From a virus, in IMG/VR virus record IMGVR_UViG_3300019888_000002, positions 62,001 through 126,000 of that record: a stretch of 64,000 bases of DNA; one strand, 5' to 3'. This document shows, in pieces, positions 47,991-56,843 of the stretch. The position numbers and the translations under genes were made by a program. The notes beneath the pieces are model-generated. The model had not been told where the DNA came from. It saw only the letters and a program-made list of their open reading frames with translations, and did not search any database. Each line of letters opens with the position of its first letter. The stretch's first letter is position 1.

Positions 47991-48779
47991 TCACCCGTGA
48001 GCGGAAACTGTCGTAGTAGTGGTCAATACTCCTTTCGCTTCGTCCGGGGTCGGACATACACCTCGAGGTATTCGTACCAGAGAGGACCGACAAGAGAATC
48101 CGTACCCGCTTCGAGTCAGCATCAGCTTGAGCGGACCCCGATAATCGATGTCGTGCGCAGCCTCCAACAGGAGGGCATACCAGATCTGCGCCCGCTCCCG
48201 GTCACCCTCGTAGGCCGGAGTCTCGAAGAGATAGTCGTAGAAGACCTCGACCTCGGCCGAGGACTGTTCTGTCGGATCGGAAGTGAGAACCTCCCCCGTG
48301 TCCACCATGTCCCTGACGGTGCGGCCCTGTGCCTGAGCCGTCGCCTTGACCTGCTCGTTGACCTCGTTGTCCACGAACTTGGAACCCGACGGACAGGAGT
48401 GATAGATCTCCCTGATCCGGGGATCGGTGAGATAACCCTTGATCTCGGTGATCTTGGCAAACAACCCGGGCTTGGGGTTGCTGCCATCGGGGTGATAAGT
48501 GGCCATCAGTTTGCGACAACGACGCTTGATCTCGGGAATGGTGGCCCAGGGGACCAAACCGAGGAGAGCGTAATAATTGTTCGGGTCGTTGAGATTGCGT
48601 GGTACCAGTGCCAACTCACGGTTGGTCGAAGGAAACCCGCAACCGGGTTCGGCCGTATCACGTGTGCAATAGCTGGTCGGCAACTGGAAAGTGGTGTTAC
48701 CGAAGTAGAGGTTCCCGGTGGTGGTGTTCGACCCCGTGGAATATACGAAACTCTGTGTTCCGTGGGAGGGGAAGGTCAT
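47991..48779 (-). CDS. J-domain (DnaJ-like) protein
   Basis: 262 aa. Residues about 67-125 form a J-domain: NYYALLGLVPWATIPEIKRR, HPD at 96-98 (ATYHPDGSN), and the last helix (EIKGYLTDPRIREIY). HPD is intact, so it should stimulate a host DnaK-type ATPase. The N-terminal 60 residues are Thr/Ser-rich and the C-terminus is basic. Sits between SSB and primase genes; a role in loading replication proteins is inference. Confidence 0.85.
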   Translation of the reverse strand: MTFPSHGTQSFVYSTGSNTTTGNLYFGNTTFQLPTSYCTRDTAEPGCGFPSTNRELALVPRNLNDPNNYYALLGLVPWATIPEIKRRCRKLMATYHPDGSNPKPGLFAKITEIKGYLTDPRIREIYHSCPSGSKFVDNEVNEQVKATAQAQGRTVRDMVDTGEVLTSDPTEQSSAEVEVFYDYLFETPAYEGDRERAQIWYALLLEAAHDIDYRGPLKLMLTRSGYGFSCRSSLVRIPRGVCPTPDEAKGVLTTTTTVSAHG

Positions 48780-48788
48780 GGACGGCTC

Positions 48789-48998
48789 TCAGAAGGGCCT
48801 CTTGTCGGCAGGAACGTCGAGCGCGTCGAGCCGGTCCCGTCGTTCTTGAATGTACTGAGCATCCCGTACCTGCCGCTGTGCCTGGTCTTCCTCATGAGCT
48901 GCGGTGATGTCGATGAGCGACTCGAGCAGTCCCGGTCCGGGCTCGAGGTACTGATGCTCGACCGTAGGGTACGGACTGTCGTCCTGGGGTGCGCTCAT
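48789..48998 (-). CDS. Small acidic protein
   Basis: 69 aa. Starts MSAPQDDSPYPTVEHQYLE after GGAAGGCAACGG; C-terminal charged helix. Its 5' part overlaps the primase 3' end by 107 nt in another frame. Function unknown. Confidence 0.6.
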   Translation of the reverse strand: MSAPQDDSPYPTVEHQYLEPGPGLLESLIDITAAHEEDQAQRQVRDAQYIQERRDRLDALDVPADKRPF

Positions 48999-50100
48999 CC
49001 GTTGCCTTCCATTCGGCCATGGCCATGTAGCCGGACCTCGCTCGAGAAATCACATCCATGAGCTGATCCCTGTCTCTGTAGTCTCCCAGGTCTTTGCCCT
49101 TCTCGGCGGGGACGACCTCGACAACGGTGTGACGGTACAACGCCTCGGTGAGTCGACGTGCCGCCAGTTGTCCGGCCGGGTCGTCGTCCATGAAGATGGT
49201 CAGCTTGGCAAACGGCCGGAGCAGAGCTACCTGCTCTTCCGGCATCTTGGCCCCGAAGGTGGCGACCACCCCCGCCAACGGGTCTCGATCATCGAGCATC
49301 AGGGTCTCGGCCATGGCCACCGACATCGGGGACTCGACCACGATCAGCTCCTCCTTGCCCCGCTCGATCACCCGCTGAAGGTTGTAGAGCGTGGAGAACT
49401 TGGGAAATCCTTTACTGTTCTTGTACTTCTCGATCCGGCCGGTCTCAGGGTTCGGCGGGGTCCGAGGCCAGCGAGGATCGGTCAGGCAACGCTTCTGCCA
49501 ACCCACCAGCTTCCCGTCCGGGGTCCAATGCGGGAAGGTGACCCGGACGGCCACCGGGTCGTACCCGATCTGGAGCCGAGACGCGGCCTCGAGCGAGATG
49601 CCCCGGTCGGCGAGGAACGGATGCATGTTGGCCCAGCCCTTGAGCACCCGATCGGAGTAGACAGGGTAGCTCTCCCGCTTCGGGGTGGCATCGGCGAAGA
49701 CATTCTTCAACTCGTCGGCGAAGGACAGCTGACGCTCCGAGGATGCCTCTCCTACCAGCTCCGAGAGCAGCGGCATGATGTCGGCGAGATGGGTCTTGTT
49801 CTCCATCCGCAGGATGAACTGAAGAATGTCGCCACCCGGCCACGTGGAGTAGGTCCGACACAAATAGAGCTTGGATTCGACATTGGCCAGCGCGCTGGGG
49901 TTTTCGTCACCGTTGGCATGATGCGGGTCCACCCCGTCCAGCAGGCAGGAGTGCACGATCTCGTCACCCTCGAGGCTCTGATTGCGGGCTCCGTAGTGAT
50001 CGAGCACGACGGCCACATCGATCTGCCGAAGGTACTGCTTGTAGAGCCTGCGCGCGTTCTCCCGCTCCTCGAGGATGCCGAGTCCCCGGATCAGTTTCAC
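48892..50100 (-). CDS. DnaG-type primase, GTG start
   Basis: 402 aa. Begins VKLIRGLGILEERENAR at GTG 50100 (GTGA overlap with the helicase stop). LCRTYSTWPGGDILQFI is the CHC2-like zinc-domain remnant; SERQLSFADELKN follows; ELIVVESPMSVAMAE and LTIFMDDDPAGQ are the TOPRIM acidic motifs of DnaG. C-terminus lacks a clear helicase-binding part. Makes RNA primers for the polymerase. Confidence 0.85.
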   Translation of the reverse strand: MKLIRGLGILEERENARRLYKQYLRQIDVAVVLDHYGARNQSLEGDEIVHSCLLDGVDPHHANGDENPSALANVESKLYLCRTYSTWPGGDILQFILRMENKTHLADIMPLLSELVGEASSERQLSFADELKNVFADATPKRESYPVYSDRVLKGWANMHPFLADRGISLEAASRLQIGYDPVAVRVTFPHWTPDGKLVGWQKRCLTDPRWPRTPPNPETGRIEKYKNSKGFPKFSTLYNLQRVIERGKEELIVVESPMSVAMAETLMLDDRDPLAGVVATFGAKMPEEQVALLRPFAKLTIFMDDDPAGQLAARRLTEALYRHTVVEVVPAEKGKDLGDYRDRDQLMDVISRARSGYMAMAEWKATDERTPGRQSVPYGRASVPRARTGTARVAHRHHRSS

Positions 50101-51371
50101 GAGACGCGCTCCTGCGTGTACTCCCGGATCACCGACAGCTCGGAGCGCTCGTTGAGATGCCACGCCAGAAGCCAGGAATTCTCGTCACTACGACGAGCCT
50201 TGAGAACATCCATGACCATCGTCCGGTTGGCACGCATTTCCTTGGTCCGGCGCAACGACAGAGCCAGGTCGACGGTGCGCTCGATATCCGCACTGTTGGC
50301 GATCTGCCACGCCCCGAGCGCTTCCCCCTTGGCCGAGGCTGCGGCGGCCGTACGGTTGAACTGGACGGCCATGAGGCAGGACAGCTTACTGGTACTGCCC
50401 CGGTCGATCTCGTCCTTCAGGTCGAAGATGATCTCGGCGTGCTTCTCGGTGGTGTCCATGCGGTACCGGGTGGGCTTGGGGTCCATGTGTGAGAGCTGAT
50501 CGATGATCAGATAATCGCCGCCGAGTTGTCGGCAGCGACCCACCAGGTCGACCACGGTGCGCTCACCCCGCTCCGGTTTCTCCACATAGATCGGACCCAA
50601 CTCACCGAGGTCCCGCTGAGCCGCCCTGTGCCGGTCGTATTCGGAGACGGAAAGCTGGCCCCGGGTGAACCGGCCGTACCCCACTCCGGAAGCGAAACAG
50701 TCGATCCGGTCCTCGAACTCCCCGATGGCCTGCTCCAGAGTGAAGATCACCGGAGTGAACCCGGCCTGGCGAGCCTTGAGCGCGGCATTGGTCAGGCTGA
50801 AACTCTTCCCCACTCCGGTGTAGGCCGCGACGATGCCCAGCTCCCCGGGCAACAACCCCCCGGTGTGCGAGTCGACCTCATCGAAACCCAGAGTCATGCC
50901 CCGGTCGAGCGCGCCGGACGCGAGACGCTGTTCGTAGCGGCGCTGCCGGTCGATCACGGTGGACGCCATGTCGGACCGATTATGCCGGGGTGAAACCGCC
51001 TCCTTGGCCTCCCAGGACCTCGAGTGCAGCTGATTGAGCGCACCGATCGGGTTGTCCTTGAGTGCCTCGGCCACCCCGATCAACATCTCCTGCGCGTTGT
51101 TGCGCACGTACCTCTTCTGAAGCTCCTCGACCAACCAGGTCAGAGCCTCCTCACCGGACTCGACCCGGTAGCCGGGGAACTCGGCGACCAGCACGGTCTC
51201 CGGTGGAACCTGTTCCATCTCGTTGCGATGCCAGTAGGCAGTGATGAACTCGAACACCTGCTGATTCATCGGGTCCTCGAAAACCTGGGCTCGCAGCCCC
51301 ATGTCCCAGACCCGAGACATGTTCTCGACGGTCGACAGGTGAGCCAACAAGGACTTCTCGAAAGATGCCAT
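50097..51371 (-). CDS. DnaB-like replicative helicase
   Basis: 424 aa. N-terminal helical domain, then RecA-like ATPase: Walker A AAYTGVGKS (182-190), LVGRCRQLGGDYLIIDQLSH (Walker B), LMAVQFNRTAA (sensor). Acts as hexameric helicase at the fork. AAAGGATAAAACCCCCAC precedes ATG 51371. Tightly followed by primase; preceded by the loader. Confidence 0.9.
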   Translation of the reverse strand: MASFEKSLLAHLSTVENMSRVWDMGLRAQVFEDPMNQQVFEFITAYWHRNEMEQVPPETVLVAEFPGYRVESGEEALTWLVEELQKRYVRNNAQEMLIGVAEALKDNPIGALNQLHSRSWEAKEAVSPRHNRSDMASTVIDRQRRYEQRLASGALDRGMTLGFDEVDSHTGGLLPGELGIVAAYTGVGKSFSLTNAALKARQAGFTPVIFTLEQAIGEFEDRIDCFASGVGYGRFTRGQLSVSEYDRHRAAQRDLGELGPIYVEKPERGERTVVDLVGRCRQLGGDYLIIDQLSHMDPKPTRYRMDTTEKHAEIIFDLKDEIDRGSTSKLSCLMAVQFNRTAAAASAKGEALGAWQIANSADIERTVDLALSLRRTKEMRANRTMVMDVLKARRSDENSWLLAWHLNERSELSVIREYTQERVS

Positions 51372-51388
51372 GTGGGGGTTTTATCCTT

Positions 51389-52183
51389 TCAGAAGATCGG
51401 GCGCACAAGCCCTTTCCTCAGCTCCACCAGAAGCCTCTCTGTGGACTGAGGACGGAAGTCCGACCCCAGCATCTCGTACCGAAGCGAGCGTTCCCACAGC
51501 AACGACAGGATGGCCCCACCGTAGCCGTTGCTCAGCTCCTTGATCGTCATGTTCGTGGTGAGGAAGGTGACCTTGCCGTCCTGCACCCGTCGCCGCAGCA
51601 CGTCATCGAAGGTGGTCTCCGACAGATTGATCTTGGTTTTCATATCCCGGCCGAGGTCGTCCAACAAGAGCACATCGGTCCCGATGATCTTGGTCTGGAA
51701 GTACCGCTGCTCCTCGGGCTCCCGCCATCCGGCCGTGAACATCTCGACCATGTGCGCAAAAGTCGTGGAATAACAGTTGTAGCCGAGCTTGATCAGGTCT
51801 TTGAGCAGCAAGGTGATCGAGAACGTCTTCCCCACCCCGTAGTCACCGTAGAGGACCAACCCGAGCCCCCTGTCGACGTAGTTCATGTGGTTCCTGAGGT
51901 AGTCGTCCATCCAGAGCCGGACCTCCGGGTCCCCCTCGAAATCATCCCAACTGAGCTGCTGGTAGGTGACCCCGATCCCGGCCGCGAGATAGTGCTTGTG
52001 CAGCTGAAGCTGAAGCTGACAGTCACACTTCTGCATGAGGCCATCCCAGAAATATGTGCGCTCGGTGTGGCAGGTGGGGCAGTACTCCCTGAAATCGGGT
52101 TTCAGCTTGGGATGCTGCCGGTAGAGCCTTTCGGCTTCTCGATCGGAAAGAAAGTGGTAACGGAGCTGTTCGGCCTCATCCAT
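51389..52183 (-). CDS. DnaC/IstB-type helicase loader
   Basis: 264 aa. CPTC ... CDC (35,38,53,55) is an N-terminal zinc site; AAA+ domain with Walker A GDYGVGKT (113-120), Walker B VLLLDDLG, and VTFLTTNMTIKELS (sensor 1). Loads DnaB-like helicase. TGA of the upstream gene overlaps its start. Confidence 0.9.
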   Translation of the reverse strand: MDEAEQLRYHFLSDREAERLYRQHPKLKPDFREYCPTCHTERTYFWDGLMQKCDCQLQLQLHKHYLAAGIGVTYQQLSWDDFEGDPEVRLWMDDYLRNHMNYVDRGLGLVLYGDYGVGKTFSITLLLKDLIKLGYNCYSTTFAHMVEMFTAGWREPEEQRYFQTKIIGTDVLLLDDLGRDMKTKINLSETTFDDVLRRRVQDGKVTFLTTNMTIKELSNGYGGAILSLLWERSLRYEMLGSDFRPQSTERLLVELRKGLVRPIF

Positions 52184-52604
52184 GGAGGAACTCGCTCAGG
52201 GAGACGAAGCCACGCATCGCCTCCTGTTCGGTCTTGACCTGGGCTCGGTCGGTGTTGACATAGTCCTGGACCTCGGAATAGAGCTGATCCGTCCACCACT
52301 TACGTTCCTTCTGGAACGAGAAGAACCCGATCGGTTTCCCGTCGTGTCGGCCCTCATACCGGAAGATCACCCACTTGAGGATCTGCCCGGCACCCTTCTG
52401 GCCGTACACCTTCTGAAGCTGAGTCATCACGGCACGTTCCCGGTGTCCGGCCCCGTCCACCCGAAGGTCGATATCGAGAACCTGATGCATGGCTTCCTTG
52501 AGATAGGACACCAGCCCCAGGGGGGTCACCTGCTCCACCCGCTGACCGATAATCTGTTCTGCCGCATCGAGTTCGGTAAAACTCACCGTCGAATCTCCTT
52601 GCAT
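52176..52604 (-). CDS. Replication-associated protein of unknown family
   Basis: 142 aa. Helical; QILKWVIFRYEGRHDGKPIG in the middle, Trp-rich (KWWTDQLYSEVQDYVN). First in the unit with the loader and helicase. Position suggests a replisome organiser or initiator; nothing proves it. Confidence 0.7.
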   Translation of the reverse strand: MQGDSTVSFTELDAAEQIIGQRVEQVTPLGLVSYLKEAMHQVLDIDLRVDGAGHRERAVMTQLQKVYGQKGAGQILKWVIFRYEGRHDGKPIGFFSFQKERKWWTDQLYSEVQDYVNTDRAQVKTEQEAMRGFVSLSEFLHG

Positions 52605-52616
52605 GGGGGTTGGTTC

Positions 52617-52644
52617 GGGACCACCGACCTCTGCCGGTGGCCCC
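52617..52644 (-). other. Strong hairpin before the replisome unit
   Basis: GGGRCCACCG / CGGTGGYCCC, 10-bp stem (one G-U) with an 8-nt loop, just upstream of ATG 52604. May be a regulatory leader or transcription terminator of upstream genes; no T-tract. The rest of 52605-52766 shows no gene. Confidence 0.5.
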
Positions 52645-52766
52645 TTCGTCCGAGCATAGGACTGATCTTGAAGATATTGGGGGATCTACGTGCGTGGCAG
52701 GTGCTTCCCGAGCCGGTCTTGCACCAGGCGAGAGGGGCTCGGCCGAGACACCCTCCCTGTCTCATA

Positions 52767-53096
52767 TCACCGGGAACCGGCGTCCTTACGGGCGGCGTCG
52801 ATCCGGTCGCACTCGGAGAGAATGCGCCCGAAACCGTCGATCACTTGCACTCTGGGTAACCAACCCCGAGCATCGGCCACCAAGAGAAGGTCTCGAAGCC
52901 CCTCCAGTGTGTAGCGGGGGTAACCATAGGTGTTCTCCGGAGAACGGGGCTCGATCGGGGTACCGTCCGGCCGGACCAGATCACTCTGCTGGTGCCGTCG
53001 CCGGAGCCATTCCCGGGAAACCCCGATCAGCCCGGCCGCTTCCCTGGTCGAGTAAGACAACTCGCTCGGCAGGGAAAGCAACACGGACCGGAGCAC
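52767..53096 (-). CDS. MerR-like helix-turn-helix protein
   Basis: 109 aa. YSTREAAGLIGVSREWLRRR, then a wing (PENTYGYPRYTLEGLRDLL): a MerR/excisionase-type domain. C-terminal helix for dimer contact. Start ATG 53096 is 4 nt from the upstream stop. DNA target unknown. Confidence 0.75.
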   Translation of the reverse strand: MLRSVLLSLPSELSYSTREAAGLIGVSREWLRRRHQQSDLVRPDGTPIEPRSPENTYGYPRYTLEGLRDLLLVADARGWLPRVQVIDGFGRILSECDRIDAARKDAGSR

Positions 53097-53099
53097 GGG

Positions 53100-53813
53100 T
53101 CAACCTTTCTTCTTGGTGTCGTCCTCGGGGTCGTAGTCCCGGGGCACGAACCTCGGTGTCTTGGGCTTACCCGGCACGATGGCCTTCTTGAGCAGTTCCA
53201 TCTTGGAGGGGTCCTCCTGGATCAGCCGCATCAACTTCTCCTCGGAGAACACGGTCTCGGTGTGCGCAGGAACAACCACCTCGGGAACGTCCACTACATC
53301 GAATACCCGGTTTGCCTCCGGCCCAAGCAGACGAACCAGTTCCTCGATGTTGAGCTGCGGGTCGGGCTGACCGGCACCCTCACGCTTGAACACTCGACGC
53401 ATCTCGGGAATCTTGAGAGCACCGTTCTCACCGGGGCCGACGGTCTTGTCGAGATGAGCGAAAACCAGAGTCTTGATCGCCTCCCGGCGAGTGTCGAGGA
53501 ACTCGGTGATGTCACGCATCCGGTCGTGCTCGGCCATCAGGGAAACAGCCTCGGAATGCTCCAGCTCCCGGGGGTCGGTCGTCTCGATCGTGACGATCTT
53601 GTCCACGTACTCGGTCATCATGGTCTCGACCTTGGTCAAGGTCTCCAGGTCGAGCGAGGCGACAGCCGTGGCCCATTCCTTCTTGCGAGCGGCAACGGTC
53701 CTACGCCGAGTGGCGTCGACCGACGCAGTAGCCACCTCGTTGATCGTGCTCTGAAGCTGAGAGGCGTACTGAGCCTCGAGATTAGCGAGGAAGGACGTGA
53801 CCAGATCGGTCAT
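53100..53813 (-). CDS. Helical protein of unknown function
   Basis: 237 aa. Long helices (RRRTVAARKKEWATAVAS, SLMAEHDRMRDITEFLD) and a charged tail (YDPEDDTKKKG). GAAAGGAACCTCCGTC precedes ATG 53813. Own promoter 53862-53891. No domain recognised. Confidence 0.8.
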   Translation of the reverse strand: MTDLVTSFLANLEAQYASQLQSTINEVATASVDATRRRTVAARKKEWATAVASLDLETLTKVETMMTEYVDKIVTIETTDPRELEHSEAVSLMAEHDRMRDITEFLDTRREAIKTLVFAHLDKTVGPGENGALKIPEMRRVFKREGAGQPDPQLNIEELVRLLGPEANRVFDVVDVPEVVVPAHTETVFSEEKLMRLIQEDPSKMELLKKAIVPGKPKTPRFVPRDYDPEDDTKKKG

Positions 53814-53861
53814 GACGGAGGTTCCTTTCGGGGTGTGGGGGTTCGGTCTTGCGATTTCCCC

Positions 53862-53891
53862 ACTGTACCAGATCTGAGCCAGAATTGTCTA
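53862..53891 (-). promoter_or_regulatory. Promoter of the 237-aa gene
   Basis: Minus strand: TAGACA (53886-53891), 18-bp spacer, TGGTACAGT (hexamer 53862-53867). Only one GTAC box (no partner at 11 bp). Good match otherwise. Confidence 0.7.
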
Positions 53892-54125
53892 GACCACACA
53901 AATATGCGAGTCGACCAGGGCCTGAGCGTCCCGACCGGAAAGTGTTGCCCCCGTATAGATCACCTCATGACACCGGAGACATTCAAGATCGGGAGAGATC
54001 TCTCCGACTTCGCCCCCGACTTCGGCCGAGGGTTCCTCATATTCTTCGGGGGTACAGGCCGGACAGGTGTGTCTGTGCAAAGAGAAATGTACTTCCTGGC
54101 CGAACACGACCACGTCCACTTGCAT
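53889..54125 (-). CDS. Putative zinc-ribbon protein
   Basis: 78 aa. CPAC and CLRCH (two Cys pairs about 28 apart) plus His: a ribbon-type zinc site. GAGGAGAGTCAG precedes ATG 54125. Start of a pair with the 130-aa gene. Function unknown. Confidence 0.7.
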   Translation of the reverse strand: MQVDVVVFGQEVHFSLHRHTCPACTPEEYEEPSAEVGGEVGEISPDLECLRCHEVIYTGATLSGRDAQALVDSHICVV

Positions 54126-54135
54126 CTGACTCTCC

Positions 54136-54528
54136 TCAGTTTGCGTCCACAGCGGCCTCGGCAAGATGCTGAAGCTCGATCTGCTTCATCCGCACAGCAT
54201 CGGCGAAGACCTTCATCTCGAGATTGGTCAGCCCCTCCGACATCTGGACTCCATGCACCCAATGCATCGAGATCAGAAGAAGAAGCTGACCGTAGTACTG
54301 CATCTCGATCCAACCGAACTCGGTTTCGACCATGGGCAGACCCAACCGAATCGCCTCGACCGGCTGAAGTTGCCTGCCATGCACGGCCTGCGCCTCCTCC
54401 ATCATCTTGTCGGCCGTCTCGCACCAGAAGACCATCACCTTGATGAAGGATTTCCCGATGTCTCCCTGTTCCTCCAGCATCCGCTGCTGTGTACTCCACG
54501 AAACATCGTCCAGAACCTGCACTGACAT
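54136..54528 (-). CDS. Helical protein of unknown function
   Basis: 130 aa, Met-rich helices (MVFWCETADKMMEEAQAV, MSEGLTNLEMKVFADAV). GAGGGAGAGG lies right before ATG 54528, 12 nt or so from the promoter. Divergent from the plus-strand helicase gene. No domain recognised. Confidence 0.75.
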   Translation of the reverse strand: MSVQVLDDVSWSTQQRMLEEQGDIGKSFIKVMVFWCETADKMMEEAQAVHGRQLQPVEAIRLGLPMVETEFGWIEMQYYGQLLLLISMHWVHGVQMSEGLTNLEMKVFADAVRMKQIELQHLAEAAVDAN

Positions 54529-54537
54529 CCTCTCCCT

Positions 54538-54552
54538 CTACCAGAACTGTAC
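54538..54552 (-). promoter_or_regulatory. Leftward promoter at the divergent junction
   Basis: Minus strand GGTACAGT (hexamer 54546-54551), GTAC at 54549-54552 with a degenerate CTAC partner 11 bp downstream (54538-54541). No good -35. Lies between two divergent genes, 54136-54528 and 54595-56466. Confidence 0.5.
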
Positions 54553-54594
54553 CCACTACTCTGAGACTAACATCGGTTCGAGCAGGGGAGTTGG

Positions 54595-56466
54595 ATGTAC
54601 CGCATTCACGAGTGGGACGACATATCGACTCGGGTGATGGCCGGGGAACGTATCGTCGTCATCGAGGAATCCCCTGAATACCCAGGTCATCTCACCTTTC
54701 AGGTGATGGATCAGGAGAGCTTCGTCCGCACATACTCCGAGTACCTCTCCCGGTACTCGTTGCTCTCGGAACTGTTCACCCTCTCGGCCTTCGTCACCAA
54801 ACTCGAGACCGACGGCTGGGAACCGGTCTTCCTGACCTCGGCCGCCGATCTCATTCTGGAATACGAGCATTACTCCCAGCCCCTGATCATCGACAACCTG
54901 AAATTGCCCCACGGTTTGTTCGGGTTCCAGCAGTATTCGCTCAACCGTGCTCTGGAACGTGCCGTCGACCAGAAGGGGAAGGTGTCGGGCTTCTTCTTCA
55001 ACTGGTCTCCGGGCTCCGGCAAGGGTTCGGTGGCGGCCGCCGGAGCACAAGAACTATGGAACAGAGGTGAGATCGATCTGGTGTTGTTCTTCACCCTGCG
55101 CCGAATGAAGATCAACATGGCCCGGCGGATGGAAGACCTGACCGAACTACGGGCCGAAATTGCGGAAGGGACCGCACTGCGCCGGAGAAAGCGTTACGCG
55201 GCGGCCGAGGCCCAGTGCTATGTCCTGAACTACGAGAAAGCGCACTTCGATCTGGAACCCCTCTCCGACCTGATCAGAGGCACACGAGTGCTGTTCGTCC
55301 TCGATGAAGTGCAGAAGGTGCTCTTCGATGAGAACGGCTCCCCGACCCGAGCCCGAGCCGGGCTCCAGAAGCTGATGCGTGAGTCGAAGAAGTCGATCGT
55401 CTGGCCCATGTCCGGCTCGGTGGTCAAGCATTCCCCCGTGCGCTATCACGATGTGTTCCGAGTGCAGGAGATGCGCGGCCGGAATCCGTTGGGCTCCAAG
55501 GAAGACTTCATCGAGAACTATTCCTTCTCCCACGAAACGGTGCCGACCTTCGGCAACGACTTCGAACTGGTGATCCGTTGGAATCAGGCGAAACTGGCCG
55601 AGGTTCCTCATCAGGTTTCGGCGCTCACTCAGTCGGTGCGCAAAACCAGTCCCGGGGTCCGGGAGTTCTTCAAGGACATGACCACCGAGGTGATTCCAGT
55701 ACAGATGTCGGTCGAGGACCGCACACTCTACGACGTGATCACCGACGATGCTCGCGGTGACCGGGAACGGATGTCGCAGTACTACCAACTGCTGCGCTAC
55801 GTCTGCAATACCCCCGAGTCACTGCGAAGATCGGCCTCGGAGCTGGCCCCGATCTATCTCGAGCGCTATCCCCAACTGATCACCTCACGCAACTGCGCCA
55901 AGCTCGACACCACGTGTGAGTTGCTGGACAACAACATCGCGGCCGGGGACAAAACGGTGGTGTTCTCACATCACACTCATCTGAGCTTGTTTCTCATTGC
56001 CGACGAGCTGACCCGTCGAGGGATCACCTATGTACTGCACTACGGAACGGGGCAGACCGACAAGCAGGGCCAACAAGCTCAGGACGACTTCATGACCGAC
56101 GACTCCATCTCGGTGTTCCTGAGTTCGGATGCCGGAGCCTACGGACTCAACCTGCAAGCCGCGCGGTACGTGATCAACTACGACATTCCTTACGATCCGG
56201 ACACCTTGACCCAGCGGAACGACCGGATCGATCGTGCAGACTCTCACCTGACCGGGCTGACGAGCTATGTGCTGATGACCGAAGACACACTCGAGGAACG
56301 CATCTGGTCGATTCAGGAGAAACGACGAGCGCTGTCGGCCACGGTGCAAGGGACGGTGGAAAATCTGAGCCGGATGGACGCACAAACCTACCGAGAAATG
56401 TCGGAGGCTCAAGCGATACCGGAGCTGATGTTCGGGGGCACACGGTCATCTCTGATGGCTCGGTAG
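54595..56466 (+). CDS. SF2/SNF2-type DNA helicase
   Basis: 623 aa, the only plus-strand gene. Walker A NWSPGSGKGS (136-145), DEVQ (237-240), and helicase C-terminal motifs (VVFSHHTHLSLFLIADEL, FLSSDAGAYGLNLQAARYVI, QRNDRIDRA). These are the SNF2/SF2 motifs I-VI. AGGGGAGTTGG precedes ATG. Its orientation opposite to all neighbours, and flanking convergent and divergent gaps, suggest it was inserted as a unit. Could remodel DNA or proteins during replication or transcription. Confidence 0.9.
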   Translation: MYRIHEWDDISTRVMAGERIVVIEESPEYPGHLTFQVMDQESFVRTYSEYLSRYSLLSELFTLSAFVTKLETDGWEPVFLTSAADLILEYEHYSQPLIIDNLKLPHGLFGFQQYSLNRALERAVDQKGKVSGFFFNWSPGSGKGSVAAAGAQELWNRGEIDLVLFFTLRRMKINMARRMEDLTELRAEIAEGTALRRRKRYAAAEAQCYVLNYEKAHFDLEPLSDLIRGTRVLFVLDEVQKVLFDENGSPTRARAGLQKLMRESKKSIVWPMSGSVVKHSPVRYHDVFRVQEMRGRNPLGSKEDFIENYSFSHETVPTFGNDFELVIRWNQAKLAEVPHQVSALTQSVRKTSPGVREFFKDMTTEVIPVQMSVEDRTLYDVITDDARGDRERMSQYYQLLRYVCNTPESLRRSASELAPIYLERYPQLITSRNCAKLDTTCELLDNNIAAGDKTVVFSHHTHLSLFLIADELTRRGITYVLHYGTGQTDKQGQQAQDDFMTDDSISVFLSSDAGAYGLNLQAARYVINYDIPYDPDTLTQRNDRIDRADSHLTGLTSYVLMTEDTLEERIWSIQEKRRALSATVQGTVENLSRMDAQTYREMSEAQAIPELMFGGTRSSLMAR

Positions 56467-56472
56467 TTATAC

Positions 56473-56501
56473 GTCCTGCCGACTTATATGTCGGTCGGGA
56501 C
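56473..56501 (+). terminator. Hairpin at the convergent junction
   Basis: GTCCTGCCGAC / GTCGGTCGGGAC, 11 bp with one bulge and loop TTATAT, 7 nt after the helicase stop and before the end of the leftward glutaredoxin gene. No T-tract; a bidirectional termination signal is likely. Confidence 0.5.
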
Positions 56502-56555
56502 GACTCTCCCCTTGCTGTATCACCGATCGTCATCAATTTGTTACAAAAAGAAACA

Positions 56556-56807
56556 TCACCCTACGGCGCAGGCTTTCTCGATCCTCTTGATCTCGTCCAG
56601 GTTCGGCCCCGACCACAAACGTGACTCTCCGTGGTCCTCCACCCGGACCAGGGGGAACGCCCGCAACCCTGCGGCGACTGCTTCCTGGAACACCTCGGGA
56701 TGATCGGCGATCTGTTCGGTGGAATACCTGATCCCCTTCTTCTCGAAGCGGCCCATCACCGTGTGGCACGCAACGCATCCTGGCTTGGTGTAGACAACAA
56801 CTTTCAC
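56556..56807 (-). CDS. Glutaredoxin/NrdH-like redoxin
   Basis: 83 aa. Active-site C11-V-A-C14 after the first strand (VVVYTKPGCVACH), cis-Pro region (RAFPLVRVED), typical length for NrdH/glutaredoxin. Likely reduces a ribonucleotide reductase; none is in the window. Ends before the convergent hairpin. Confidence 0.9.
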   Translation of the reverse strand: MKVVVYTKPGCVACHTVMGRFEKKGIRYSTEQIADHPEVFQEAVAAGLRAFPLVRVEDHGESRLWSGPNLDEIKRIEKACAVG

Positions 56808-56843
56808 GACGAAATTCTCTCTTCCGATCGGACGGGCTACGAC

